Part shown: positions 50,390 through 57,951 of the stretch, in pieces
How the letters are laid out: each line of letters begins with the position of its first letter
How positions within the stretch are numbered: the stretch's first letter is position 1
DNA from: Luteibacter anthropi
GTDB taxonomy: Bacteria; Pseudomonadota; Gammaproteobacteria; Xanthomonadales; Rhodanobacteraceae
Assembly (NCBI RefSeq): GCF_011759365.1
Contig: NZ_JAARLZ010000001.1
Span: 434,001-498,000, forward strand
Direction: 5' to 3'
DNA length: 64,000 nucleotides
The notes under the pieces: generated by a model
Databases searched by the model: none
Seen by the model: only the letters and a program-made list of their open reading frames with translations
What the model was told of the DNA's origin: nothing
Program-made: the position numbers and the translations under genes

Positions 50390-51139
50390 CTATGGTGGAG
50401 TCAGATCGGCGAATGCCGTGGGCGTCATCGTAGTGACCTGGCGAAACGCATGCGCGAAAGCGGCCGTACTGGCGAAGCCGACATCGCGCGCAACCTTCGC
50501 CGGCGCATCGCCGCGCCCCAGATGCTCCATGGCTCTGACGATCCGCGCGCGCTGACGCCAGGCCTTCAACGTCAATCCGGTTTCGCGCGGAAACAGCCGG
50601 CTCGCGGTGCGTGCCGATGTAGCCGCCCGCTGGGCCAGCGTGTCCAGGTTCAGTCGCTGGTGCGGGTCGCCAAGTAGCAGTTCCGCGAGGCGCCTTGCGG
50701 CGGGGCTTGAAGGCAGCGGCAGGAAGGTGGGGGCTTTCTCCATTGCAGTGAGCTCGTGCAACATGAGCCGCAGCATGAGATCAGCTTTGTCTGACGCAGG
50801 ATCGCTCCCGATGGACTCAGTGAGCAAGGATCGCAGTAACGGTGTCACTCGTAGTGCAAAGGCTCGATCAAGCAGGCCTTGGCCAACCCAGGCGCCTAGC
50901 GCGGATGACTCCCAGTGGACCATCCACAATTCGGCGTCCGTCACGATATCCAGCCGGTGAGCCACACCTGGCGGCACCCAGGCTGCCAGGTGCGGTGGCA
51001 CCAGCCATACGCCGTCGTTGGTGTGGATCTGGACCATGCCTGAGGCGGCATAGGTCAGTTGCGCTTCCGCGTGTGCATGCAGGGGCAGGCTTTCATCAGA
51101 TCGCTTGACGACACGGCTGATGGTGTAGGCATGGCTCAT
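50390..51139 (-). CDS. AraC family transcriptional regulator
   Basis: 249 residues from MSHAYTISRVVKRSDESLPLHAHAEAQLTYAASGMV (cupin-type sensor domain: LPLHAHAEAQL and VPPHLAAWVPPGVAHRL), then an AraC double helix-turn-helix at the C-terminus (NLDTLAQRAATSARTASRLFPRETGLTLKAWRQRARIVRAMEHLGRGDAPAKVARDVGFASTAAFAHAFRQVTTMTP). It is divergent from the oxidoreductase gene with a 92-base gap and likely controls it. Confidence 0.9.
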   Translation of the reverse strand: MSHAYTISRVVKRSDESLPLHAHAEAQLTYAASGMVQIHTNDGVWLVPPHLAAWVPPGVAHRLDIVTDAELWMVHWESSALGAWVGQGLLDRAFALRVTPLLRSLLTESIGSDPASDKADLMLRLMLHELTAMEKAPTFLPLPSSPAARRLAELLLGDPHQRLNLDTLAQRAATSARTASRLFPRETGLTLKAWRQRARIVRAMEHLGRGDAPAKVARDVGFASTAAFAHAFRQVTTMTPTAFADLTPP

Positions 51140-51231
51140 GGTTATTGGCGTCTTGGCGATGTGGGATGGCGTCACATCGATAAAACGGCAATCTATCATC
51201 GTCCGCGTCCACCATCCAGCGGAGTACCACG

Positions 51232-52149
51232 ATGAAGGCAGTAGTCATCCATGAATACGGCGCCAATGACGTTGTTGAAATTGCCGATGTGGCTCGGCCC
51301 GCCCCGGGGCCCGGTCAGATCCTGGTCAAGGTGCAGGCGGCGGGCGTCAACCCTATCGAGTGGAAGATCCGCAACGGCGCTGGGCAGCGCCTGGGCATGA
51401 CTCTGCCTATCTATCTGGGCAGCGAGCTGGTCGGTACGGTCGCGGAGGTGGGCGAGGGCGTTGAAGGCTTCATGCAGCACGAAAGCGTATTTGCCCTGGT
51501 GCCCTCCGGTGCCTTCGCTGAATACGCCGTGGTCGAGGCCGTTGACGTTGCGCACGTTCCGGCAAACCTCACTATGGTCCGGGCCGCCGCATTGCCTTTA
51601 GCGGGACTTACCGCATGGCAGGCCCTGTTCGACAAAGCGAGCCTCGTCGGCGGCCAGCGGTTACTGATCACCAATAGCTCTGGTGGCGTAGGTTCACTTG
51701 CCGTGCAGTTCGCCAAGGCTGTCGGTGCTCATGTCACCGCTGTCACGTCCTCGCGCAACGAAGCGTTCGTTCGCGGCCTGGGCGCCGACGAAGTCATCGA
51801 TTACACCAGCCAGCCGTTCGAGGAACAGGTTAGCGACATGGACGTGGTCTTCGACACGGTCGGCGGCGACACCTTCGAACGCGCCTTCCAGACGCTAAAA
51901 AAAGGTGGCTGCATGGTGACGGCGGTGGCGTTTCCGTCCGACGAAGCACGACGTCATGGCGTGCGCGTGGAGCGCGCCTTTACCGTCTCCAATGCGAAGC
52001 AGCTCAACGAAATCACGGATTTGGTCGAGGCGGGCAAGGTGACGCCTCATGTCGAAGCGATACTTTCGCTTACCGACGTCAGGGAAGCGCTAGCGCTCTC
52101 GGAAGCGGGGCGTTCTCGCGGGAAGATCGTCCTGCAGATTGCTGGGTGA
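51232..52149 (+). CDS. NADP-dependent quinone-oxidoreductase-like (zinc-type ADH fold)
   Basis: 305 residues, the medium-chain dehydrogenase/reductase fold without the catalytic zinc ligands: MKAVVIHEYGANDVVEIADV, GLTAWQALFDKASL, GQRLLITNSSGGVGSLAVQFAKAVGAHVTAVTSS (nucleotide-binding segment) and a terminal GKIVLQIAG. This matches the QOR/YhfP-type group of quinone or enoyl reductases. The gene is divergent from the AraC regulator, a common pairing in detoxification. Confidence 0.9.
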   Translation: MKAVVIHEYGANDVVEIADVARPAPGPGQILVKVQAAGVNPIEWKIRNGAGQRLGMTLPIYLGSELVGTVAEVGEGVEGFMQHESVFALVPSGAFAEYAVVEAVDVAHVPANLTMVRAAALPLAGLTAWQALFDKASLVGGQRLLITNSSGGVGSLAVQFAKAVGAHVTAVTSSRNEAFVRGLGADEVIDYTSQPFEEQVSDMDVVFDTVGGDTFERAFQTLKKGGCMVTAVAFPSDEARRHGVRVERAFTVSNAKQLNEITDLVEAGKVTPHVEAILSLTDVREALALSEAGRSRGKIVLQIAG

Positions 52150-52204
52150 TAGGCAAAGAATCGCGTAGTATAAAAATCTTAAGTCGTGGTCTTGCTTGCG
52201 AAAC

Positions 52205-52275
52205 TGGCGAAGAGGGTGGGATTCGAACCAGCTGCAAGCTGCGTGCACGCTGGATTTTCAGCCGTGCCATTGGTG
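52205..52275 (-). other. 3' remnant of a tRNA (tRNA-Ser-like), probable island boundary
   Basis: On the minus strand the sequence ends CGAATCCCACCCTCTTCGCCA, a tRNA 3' end with T-loop TTCGAAT and encoded CCA. Upstream is a long variable-arm-like hairpin and a GGCACGGCTGAAAATCC stretch like the tRNA-Ser(TGA) anticodon region. The T-stem does not pair fully (GCTGG against CCCAC) and no 5' acceptor strand (GAAGAGG) is present, so it is not functional. Such fragments mark old integration sites. Confidence 0.55.
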
Positions 52276-52353
52276 ACCCCATCCCTGCCATTAGTGGCAT
52301 TTCGAAGTAGAGTGAGCCGGTGAAACCGCCCCTGCGAGGGATACGGTTTTGCC

Positions 52354-52620
52354 ATGAAAAAGACCAAGTGCAGCGAAGAACAGATCGCCTTCGCCCTCCG
52401 CCAGGTGGAGACCGGGACGAGCATCGCCGAGGTCTGCCGGAAGATGGGCATCTGTGAGGCAACGTATTTCAACTGGAAAAAGAAATACGGTGGACTGGGT
52501 CTGCCCGAGCTCCGACGGCTCCGGCAGCTGGAAGAAGAGAACCGCAAGCTGAAACAGCTGGTTGCCGACCGGAGCCTGGACAAGGCCATGCTGCAGGACG
52601 TTCTGCGAAAAAACTCTGAA
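52354..52620 (+). pseudogene. IS3 OrfA (helix-turn-helix transposase subunit)
   Basis: The first 89 or so codons encode a normal OrfA: a helix-turn-helix (EEQIAFALRQVETGTSIAEVCRKMGICEATYFNWKKKYGGLGLPEL) and leucine-zipper-like tail (LRRLRQLEEENRKLKQLVADRSLDKAMLQDVL). At about 52610 the run of A's meant for programmed slippage reads AAAAAACTCTGAAG, differing from the expected A-run plus CTGAAG, so the frame runs on to 52734 and the natural junction to OrfB looks altered. Confidence 0.7.
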
Positions 52621-53465
52621 GCCGGCGCAGCGCAAGGCGCTCGCCGGCACCCTTCAGCAGACCTACGGGGTGAGCATTCGCCGCTCGTGCGCGGTGATGC
52701 GGCTGTCGCTAACCGGCTGGTACTACCGGCATAGACGACCGATCATGGACGCTCCGCTACGACAGCGGATGTGTGAGATCGCTCAGGTCCGCGTGCCTAC
52801 GGTGCGCGGCGTATCCACGTGCTTTTGCGTCGGGAAGGCTGGGCGTAAACCACAAGCGGGTACATCGAATCTACGTACAAGCCGGCCTTAATTTGCGGAC
52901 ACAACGGCCGCGGCGCCGCAAAGCGGCGGCGACCCGTCTGGACCGCCCAGTCCTGACGACACCGGATCAGCTGTGGAGTATGGACTTCGTGGCCGATGCA
53001 CTCTTCAACGGTCAACGCTTTCGTGCGCTGACCATCGTCGACAACTTCACCGGGGAATGCCTTGCCATCGAGGTGGCCCGCCGTCTTCGCGGCGAAGACG
53101 GCGTCGCGACCCTGGATCATTTGCGGCAGCGTCGTGGCAGCCCCACATGCATACAGGTTAATAATGGCCCGGAATTCATTTCGATGGCTTTGGACTGGTA
53201 CGCCTGCGAGTATGGGGTCACGCCGGATTATTCGCGTCCCGGAAAACCCACCGACAACCCGTTTATCGAGTCCTTCAACGGTTCGCTGCGCGACGAATGC
53301 CTGAACGCCCACTGGTTTCTATCGCTTGCAGACGCACGGGAAAAGATCGAATCTTGGAGAGCGGACTATAACCATTTCCGCCCACACTCGTCCTTGCGGA
53401 TAGGATGCCAGCGCAGTTCGCGGAGGCGTTCCGCAAAGGATCAAAACCCGACGACAGCTCCACTT
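52610..53465 (+). pseudogene. IS3 OrfB transposase, frameshifted and with a changed catalytic residue
   Basis: OrfB reads KTLKPAQRKALAGTLQQTYGVSIRRSC in one frame, then at about 52797 a lost base and at about 52848 another lost base move it to the frame with GVNHKRVHRIYVQAGL, DQLWSMDFVADALFNG and FIESFNGSLRDECLN. Near 53395 another change breaks the end (HSSLRIGCQ instead of the family end). The DDE triad also has a defect: IQVNNGPEF carries Asn where the second Asp should be. The gene is dead. Confidence 0.8.
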
Positions 53466-53662
53466 TAAGGTGCTAACGATTTGGGGATGGGCTCACAATC
53501 TAATCAGGTAGCCATGCAATCTGGGCTAGAGAAGCGATTTGCGGATCGCGCCGCCAAAAGTGCAACCGTCGATCGCTAAAGTTCGCCGTCCGGCATAGAC
53601 ATCCCTCGGTTAAAGATCAGCTACCCTTCGCATCACGAGCCACATGCTTCTCACGCCTTCGA

Positions 53663-54259
53663 CTAGCCTGGTCCTGCGTTCACACGTGAGAAGATCGCCG
53701 CCTGTACGTGGAAAACACTTTCCTCGAAAAGTTGAAAGGATTCTGCCCCCAAAAAAAAGGCATGCTCGCTCCGGACGGGATCAACTACGTACCCGAGTGA
53801 GTACGGATGAAAGAAAAAATCTCTTTGTGTCTTGCGATCTGTTCCACTAAAGAAAGCGCCGAGATTGGGGTGGCTGTGGAACCAGCCAACCACAAGCAAA
53901 CCCGAATCCGTGTGTTCTCGAGCCATATCCCAAACTGACGGCCCCATCTGCAAGGAAACGGTAGTGCCGATGTATTCGTGTGATGGCGCCGCCTTTGATA
54001 CGACGACAAGCGGGTAAGGAATTGCGGTCGTCCCTTCGCATGGAATAAAAGCGTGTCCGAGAAGCAAGCCACCACTCTCCTCCCTTCGAGCAGACACGTG
54101 ATGCTGAATGATTGACCTCGCCTCGTCGTTGAACAAAACAACCGGCGCTCTTAAGAGCAGCGCGGTGATAGACATTGCATCGAGAATAGGGAGCTTAGCC
54201 AACGCATCCGCCAGCTTGGCTGCACCCGAGTCAGGCTTAACCGCTTTCCATTGAATCAT
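53663..54259 (-). CDS. JAMM/MPN metalloprotease (deubiquitinase-like, BilC-type role)
   Basis: 198 residues from MIQWKAVKPDSG, whose ATG overlaps the E2 stop (ATGA). The JAMM zinc site is complete: Glu61 in EESGGLLLGHA, His128 and His130 in WFHSHPNLG and, eight residues later, Ser138-x-x-Asp141 in FFSGTD. In ubiquitin-like systems such proteins cleave isopeptide bonds or trim the modifier. The ubiquitin-like protein here already ends in Gly, so a deconjugating role is more likely than maturation. Last gene of the operon; the extended frame upstream of the ATG lies within the E2 gene. Confidence 0.9.
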   Translation of the reverse strand: MIQWKAVKPDSGAAKLADALAKLPILDAMSITALLLRAPVVLFNDEARSIIQHHVSARREESGGLLLGHAFIPCEGTTAIPYPLVVVSKAAPSHEYIGTTVSLQMGPSVWDMAREHTDSGLLVVGWFHSHPNLGAFFSGTDRKTQRDFFFHPYSLGYVVDPVRSEHAFFLGAESFQLFEESVFHVQAAIFSRVNAGPG

Positions 54260-54897
54260 GTTTGAGCCGAGAACGAATTTTTGCAAGTAGGGCAAGCAAC
54301 AGTTCCAACCCGACCGGAAGGCAGCCGTATATTTGCTCTGCAATGGGGGCACGAAACTATAACTTTTGCGGTTTGCGATTCAGGATCATCTGTCCATCGC
54401 ACCGCTGGCTTCTGATTCACCGTCGCCCCCACAAGCGAATCGCTAGGAAAACTCTGCGGATTTGAGTGCTTAGTCCTTAGGTACCAGCGCGCGGCGTCTC
54501 CATTGGCTGCCGATGCAACATTGATGATTGAGTCGTCAAACGACAAAATCTTGAACAACCGTTGCGCAAGCAAGTCAAGATACTCGGTAGCGATCCACTT
54601 TGAGCCTAAACATACTCGCCCGCTCGTGTAGATGTTCGGGTTAAAAACCTTCGTTCTCACTGAAATCGAAGGTTCCTCAAACGGGTAGCGTGAGCTCAGT
54701 TGTATGATGGCATCAACCTCTGACAAGGATTTCACCGGATACCTATCATCGCCTGCGGTTCTCACCTGATACCGCAATGAAATCTGAGAAATCGGGTGCC
54801 CAGAGCACTCAATAACACGAATCCGACCACTGGTCGCTTGCTCGAGTTGCTTGAGCTTTCGTACATCCTCATCTCGGCGCGCGTTGAATGCGTTCAT
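54256..54897 (-). CDS. E2-like ubiquitin-conjugating enzyme with C-terminal zinc ribbon
   Basis: 213 residues. The UBC-fold core contains RYPFEEPSISVRTKVFNPNIYTSGRVCLGSKWIATEYLDLLAQRLFKILSF, strikingly like eukaryotic E2s (FHPNIYPSGTVCL); Cys96 is the thioester cysteine and the HPN His is replaced by Asn (NPN). The C-terminal 45 residues add a zinc ribbon with Cys183, Cys186, Cys202 and Cys205 (CPHC and CPTC), an unusual addition. The gene starts seven bases after the ubiquitin-like gene and overlaps the JAMM gene. Confidence 0.9.
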   Translation of the reverse strand: MNAFNARRDEDVRKLKQLEQATSGRIRVIECSGHPISQISLRYQVRTAGDDRYPVKSLSEVDAIIQLSSRYPFEEPSISVRTKVFNPNIYTSGRVCLGSKWIATEYLDLLAQRLFKILSFDDSIINVASAANGDAARWYLRTKHSNPQSFPSDSLVGATVNQKPAVRWTDDPESQTAKVIVSCPHCRANIRLPSGRVGTVACPTCKNSFSAQT

Positions 54898-54904
54898 AGC
54901 TCAC

Positions 54905-55156
54905 TTAGCCTGCGACAAGCAGGGGCTGGACTTCAAGAATGTCGCCACTCTGAACTCCCTGTACATCGAGTGCCACAGCAGGTTGAACTGCCTTCGACAG
55001 TCGAGTATTGACTAGCGAGTAGTCCGTATCCTTGGGCAGGGCCCAATTGTCCACCGCGGCCTGAATAACGTCCGCACCCGTATGGGATCCCGGAAGCGAA
55101 ACCTCTGCTTTCCGGGTCTGGTCTGCGGTTCGAATTATTACACTGACCTCACTCAT
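54905..55156 (-). CDS. Ubiquitin-like protein, single beta-grasp domain, C-terminal Gly
   Basis: 83 residues from MSEVSVIIRTADQTRKAEVSLPGSHTGADVIQAAVDNWALPKDTDYSLV, ending GDILEVQPLLVAG. The strand-helix-strand pattern and the DYSLVN..L segment match bacterial ubiquitin-like beta-grasp proteins (YukD/EsaB-like). The terminal Gly is the last residue, so no processing is required before activation. Only one domain is present, unlike the two-domain BilA. The ATG overlaps the E1 stop by eight bases. An earlier Met-Ser-Cys start (eight codons upstream) is possible. Confidence 0.88.
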   Translation of the reverse strand: MSEVSVIIRTADQTRKAEVSLPGSHTGADVIQAAVDNWALPKDTDYSLVNTRLSKAVQPAVALDVQGVQSGDILEVQPLLVAG

Positions 55157-56276
55157 GCTCTTCTCCGTCGTACAACTCAATCAAGATTTGGGTGTCGCTC
55201 TCTTGCATTGATACAAACTTTCCAGGAAGTTTCATTCCCCGAAACTCGGCGAGTTCCTCTATTGTAAATTGGTCTCGAATCAGCGCCAGTCGATGCTTAA
55301 GCCCACATCTGCGACAACTCGTGTCTGCGTCCGAAAACTCTGAAGCCAATGCGAATACAAGTTCTCGACCTTCCTCACAACTAGGATCTGCAGACGTCTC
55401 CCATGAAACCAAGACGGGATCGCTGAGCGTAATCGGCGATCGAAGGGAATCCACGCCGCCTAAAAGTAGGTTGTCGATGTTTCTGCTTGCCCTAATTGTG
55501 ACCCGCTCTTTCCCATGAGTCGAACAGCACGCGCACATTGGGCTCTTGGATAGGCTCATCGAAGAGCTGGTATGGGAGATTGAGTCCAGGAAGATACGTC
55601 GAGCCCCCGGCGCCGCATCCTCTCTAAACGAATACAAAAAGAGCGATGTGGCCAGAGCGCCGGCATAACTAGCGGTTATCGCTGTTGTCGGAACCTTCTT
55701 CTCTTCGAAAGCAATCTTCTTCAACCAGCCACATGAAAATCTTTCGCCTATCCGTTGGTAGACCGATGGTGGCAAATTGCACTCGTAGCATGCGGTTTCA
55801 GGGTGCCTAAGAAATGGGAAAATCTCTGCAGAGACAGCTCTCGAGTCAATGCCAGCGTTGATTAGGTCGACACCCAAAAGACTGCATAGCTGATTTATTC
55901 GGATTCTCGCGAAGAAGCCATCAACGCATGAGAACACCACGGTGGAGCTACGTAGTCGCGAAAAATCGACAGCATTCCAAACGTCACCGACTAGAAACTC
56001 TACTGTACAGTTAGGATCCAGCTTTTTGGTCGCGGCTGCAGCTACCTCGGCTTTATACCTCCCAACATCTTCCTCAGAGAAAAGTGCACTCCGCGTCAAG
56101 TTGTGGAGCTCAATTCGATCAAAGTCAACAATGGTGATCGCGCCAACGCCCAAAAGCGCCAAGTTCTTTATCACCTCGTTACCAACGGCTCCTGCGCCTA
56201 TAACCAATGCACGAGTGGAGCGAAGATGCTCTTGATCAAACCAATCGATGAGATCGTGTCTAAGGTATCGGTCCAT
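55149..56276 (-). CDS. E1-like ThiF-family activating enzyme (BilD-type role)
   Basis: 375 residues from MDRYLRHDLIDWFDQEHLRSTRALVIGAGAVGNEVIKNLALLGVGAITIVDFDRIELHNLTRS. The adenylation domain has Gly27-x-Gly29-x-x-Gly32, acidic Asp51/Asp53 and the Arg of NLTRS. Zinc-type cysteines occur in CYEC (163, 166) and CACC (248-251); Cys182 in RFSCGW, just before KVPTTAITAS, is the candidate thioester Cys. The C-terminal third (ELVFALASEFSDADTSCRRCG, then AEFRGMKLPGKF) is less familiar. It activates the ubiquitin-like protein and hands it to the E2. Its start is joined to the J-domain stop by TGATG. Confidence 0.9.
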   Translation of the reverse strand: MDRYLRHDLIDWFDQEHLRSTRALVIGAGAVGNEVIKNLALLGVGAITIVDFDRIELHNLTRSALFSEEDVGRYKAEVAAAATKKLDPNCTVEFLVGDVWNAVDFSRLRSSTVVFSCVDGFFARIRINQLCSLLGVDLINAGIDSRAVSAEIFPFLRHPETACYECNLPPSVYQRIGERFSCGWLKKIAFEEKKVPTTAITASYAGALATSLFLYSFREDAAPGARRIFLDSISHTSSSMSLSKSPMCACCSTHGKERVTIRASRNIDNLLLGGVDSLRSPITLSDPVLVSWETSADPSCEEGRELVFALASEFSDADTSCRRCGLKHRLALIRDQFTIEELAEFRGMKLPGKFVSMQESDTQILIELYDGEEHE

Positions 56277-56530
56277 CACATTCCCCGAATTCGACAAATC
56301 CGCTCATAGGCGGTGTTGACGATCTTTACGACCTCCTGAGCATGTAAGCGGACAAATTCATCCTGTTTGTCAGGATGGTATGCGCGAACCCTCTTTCGGT
56401 AGGCCAACCTTATCTCCTCATCACTCGCTGAGGCGTTTACTCCAAGTACTGAGAATGGGTCGCGATCGAGTTGCTTGCTTAGCTCGGCGATCCGGTCCTT
56501 GTAAGTGCTAGAAATATTGCGCCACTTCAT
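56276..56530 (-). CDS. J-domain protein (DnaJ-like co-chaperone)
   Basis: 84 residues consisting of little more than a J-domain: DPFSVLGVNASASDEEIRLAYRKRVRAYHPDKQDEFVRLHAQEVVKIVNTAYERICR, with the essential His52-Pro53-Asp54. Such proteins recruit and stimulate Hsp70. An N-terminal 24-residue charged helix precedes it. A J-protein inside a ubiquitin-like operon is not part of the described Bil/Bub gene sets I know. It overlaps both the upstream gene and the E1 gene by one base (TGATG twice), so it is translationally locked into the operon. Confidence 0.88.
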   Translation of the reverse strand: MKWRNISSTYKDRIAELSKQLDRDPFSVLGVNASASDEEIRLAYRKRVRAYHPDKQDEFVRLHAQEVVKIVNTAYERICRIRGM

Positions 56531-57399
56531 CAGGAGACACTCAAGATCATGGCGGGATCGTCAACAATGATTTCGGGTCCGAAGGTCCTATCGTTAATGA
56601 GGAGGCCGCGGACAGTAATGGTCTTGCCCGCGTAGGCCTTCAGTTTCTGTGCGCCACCGATCTTTGCAACGCCGCCACGGAACGCAACCATCTTCAATCC
56701 CTTCGTCCACGATTTGGCCTCGAACATTACAGCGTAATCCGTTCCCCTTCGGCTTTGCTTAACTTCGTGGACAAAACCAGTGAACGTCACCACCTGTCCT
56801 ATGTGGTCGCGATAGTTGCTCAATGTGATCGCGTCCGGAATGTGGTTCCGAGCACTTGCATTCGATTCGCCACCGCCGTATCGCCTTAGCTGGGAGCTGC
56901 CGCACACCATGCACTTGGAGGCGTTCGCTTCACGAAGGACCGCCATGCTCGCTTCTTGGTAGAAGACATGGCAGCTGCCACATTCGAAGATCGGCAGAGA
57001 AGGTTTGAGGCGTTGGCCTGTAAAAGCATCATTGATGCCGCTGAGGTCTTTGCTCGCATCTGTCCTAGGCGCCGACTTGGGACCGAAGTCAATTGGCTTT
57101 GTCGCCGCTTTTGCCGCCGGTCGATATGTATCCGTCGCGGGAGGCTTGGTACGGGGCAGAGGAGTTTGACTATGAGCGGAGGAAGGCCGGGCAGCGTCAT
57201 TCCGGGGTTGGCGATTCTTTCTAGAGCTCAGCCAGCCGACGATGACCCAAAAGACCACGAGACCAATGAGAATTTCCAAGCGCTTCCTGCCCCTATTCCA
57301 AAACTCTGACCACGTCGCGGACGGATCGGACCAGGCTAGAGGGTAAGCCAGTTCCGTGATGGAATAAATCGCAAAATGTATACATGTGATAGGCGCCAT
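56530..57399 (-). CDS. Membrane protein with zinc finger and OB-fold-like domain, first gene of the ubiquitin-like operon
   Basis: About 289 residues from the likely ATG encoding MAPITCIHFAIYSITELAYPLAW. Hydrophobic segments lie at about 3-24 and at LEILIGLVVFWVIVGWLSS; a Pro/Thr/Lys-rich linker follows; a zinc-binding pair CGSCHVFYQEASMAVLREANASKCMVCGS is next; the C-terminal 110 residues (ITLSNYRDHIGQVVTFTGFVHEVKQSRRGTDYAVMFEA..KMVAFRG..YAGKTITVRGLL) form an OB-fold-like beta domain typical of nucleic-acid or protein binding. No known family assigned. The frame is open 82 codons further upstream (GTG at 57645) but that stretch is basic and GC-richer and probably not translated. Confidence 0.6.
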   Translation of the reverse strand: MAPITCIHFAIYSITELAYPLAWSDPSATWSEFWNRGRKRLEILIGLVVFWVIVGWLSSRKNRQPRNDAARPSSAHSQTPLPRTKPPATDTYRPAAKAATKPIDFGPKSAPRTDASKDLSGINDAFTGQRLKPSLPIFECGSCHVFYQEASMAVLREANASKCMVCGSSQLRRYGGGESNASARNHIPDAITLSNYRDHIGQVVTFTGFVHEVKQSRRGTDYAVMFEAKSWTKGLKMVAFRGGVAKIGGAQKLKAYAGKTITVRGLLINDRTFGPEIIVDDPAMILSVS

Positions 57400-57733
57400 C
57401 GGCACGCCAGCACGCCAAGCGCGATGCGAGGTTCCTTTCTCTACATCGAGAAAGTAAGGGCGTGGCGGAACAGATTTACGATGGTTCGCGGGAATACCCA
57501 CACGCCGGTCCCTGCCCGCGCGTGGCGTCTGCGCCTTCGATGGGCATATAAGGTCTTCTGTCGTCGGCGCGGCCGCTCCGGACATGGGCATCGGCCCACG
57601 GAGTCTGCCTTCCGGATAACGTATGCCGATGTGATCAGTGATCACCGGCCCCTTTATGCTTTCAGAACATCATAAGTTGGCCAATCAGGCCAATTATTCC
57701 TTTCAGAACAGGGGCTCGTGAAATAAATTCATT
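57400..57733. other. Upstream region of the ubiquitin-like operon
   Basis: About 330 bases between the operon's first supported start and the tRNA gene. The operon promoter must lie here or further upstream. No obvious -10/-35 pair or terminator was found. A short inverted pair (TTGGCCAATCAGGCCAA) occurs at about 57675. The N-terminal extension of the OB-fold gene, if real, would also run through most of this. Confidence 0.4.
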
Positions 57734-57809
57734 TGGTGGGCCCACCAGGACTCGAACCTGGAACCAAAGGATTATGAGTCCTCTGCTCTAACCATTGAGC
57801 TATAGGCCC
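57734..57809 (-). tRNA. tRNA-Ile (CAT anticodon, lysidine-type tRNA-Ile2)
   Basis: 76 nucleotides with encoded CCA. The acceptor stem pairs GGGCCTA with TGGGCCC; the anticodon loop CTCATAA gives CAT at 57774-57776; the T arm is CCAGGTTCGAGTCCTGG. The similarity with the E. coli ileX/ileY-type tRNA (AGAGCAG..ACTCATAATC..TTGGT) indicates tRNA-Ile2 modified to lysidine by TilS, rather than tRNA-Met. It is the right-hand neighbour of the island. Confidence 0.92.
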
Positions 57810-57951
57810 TTGCGGAGCGGGGAGTGTAGCGAAGCCGTGCTTTCTCGCCCAGCCTGATACAGGTGCTTCTGGCATTTATGGCGTTGGTACTTGGGTGGAG
57901 GGCGCATGAATCCACCTTGGATTGTCCGATTCATTTCTCATTCTTTGGGAT

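Larger units (their letters stand above)
52320..53480 (+). mobile_element. Decayed IS3-family element
   Basis: An OrfA and a broken OrfB of the IS3 family (IS407-like group) lie here. End positions are approximate: I could not find convincing terminal inverted repeats, so the limits follow the coding remnants. The element separates the chromosomal oxidoreductase and tRNA-like remnant from the ubiquitin-like operon and cannot move on its own because its transposase is interrupted. Confidence 0.75.

Noticed and set aside
52205-52275. A functional tRNA gene
   Set aside because: Only the 3' end is recognisable; the acceptor 5' strand is missing and the T-stem is mispaired.
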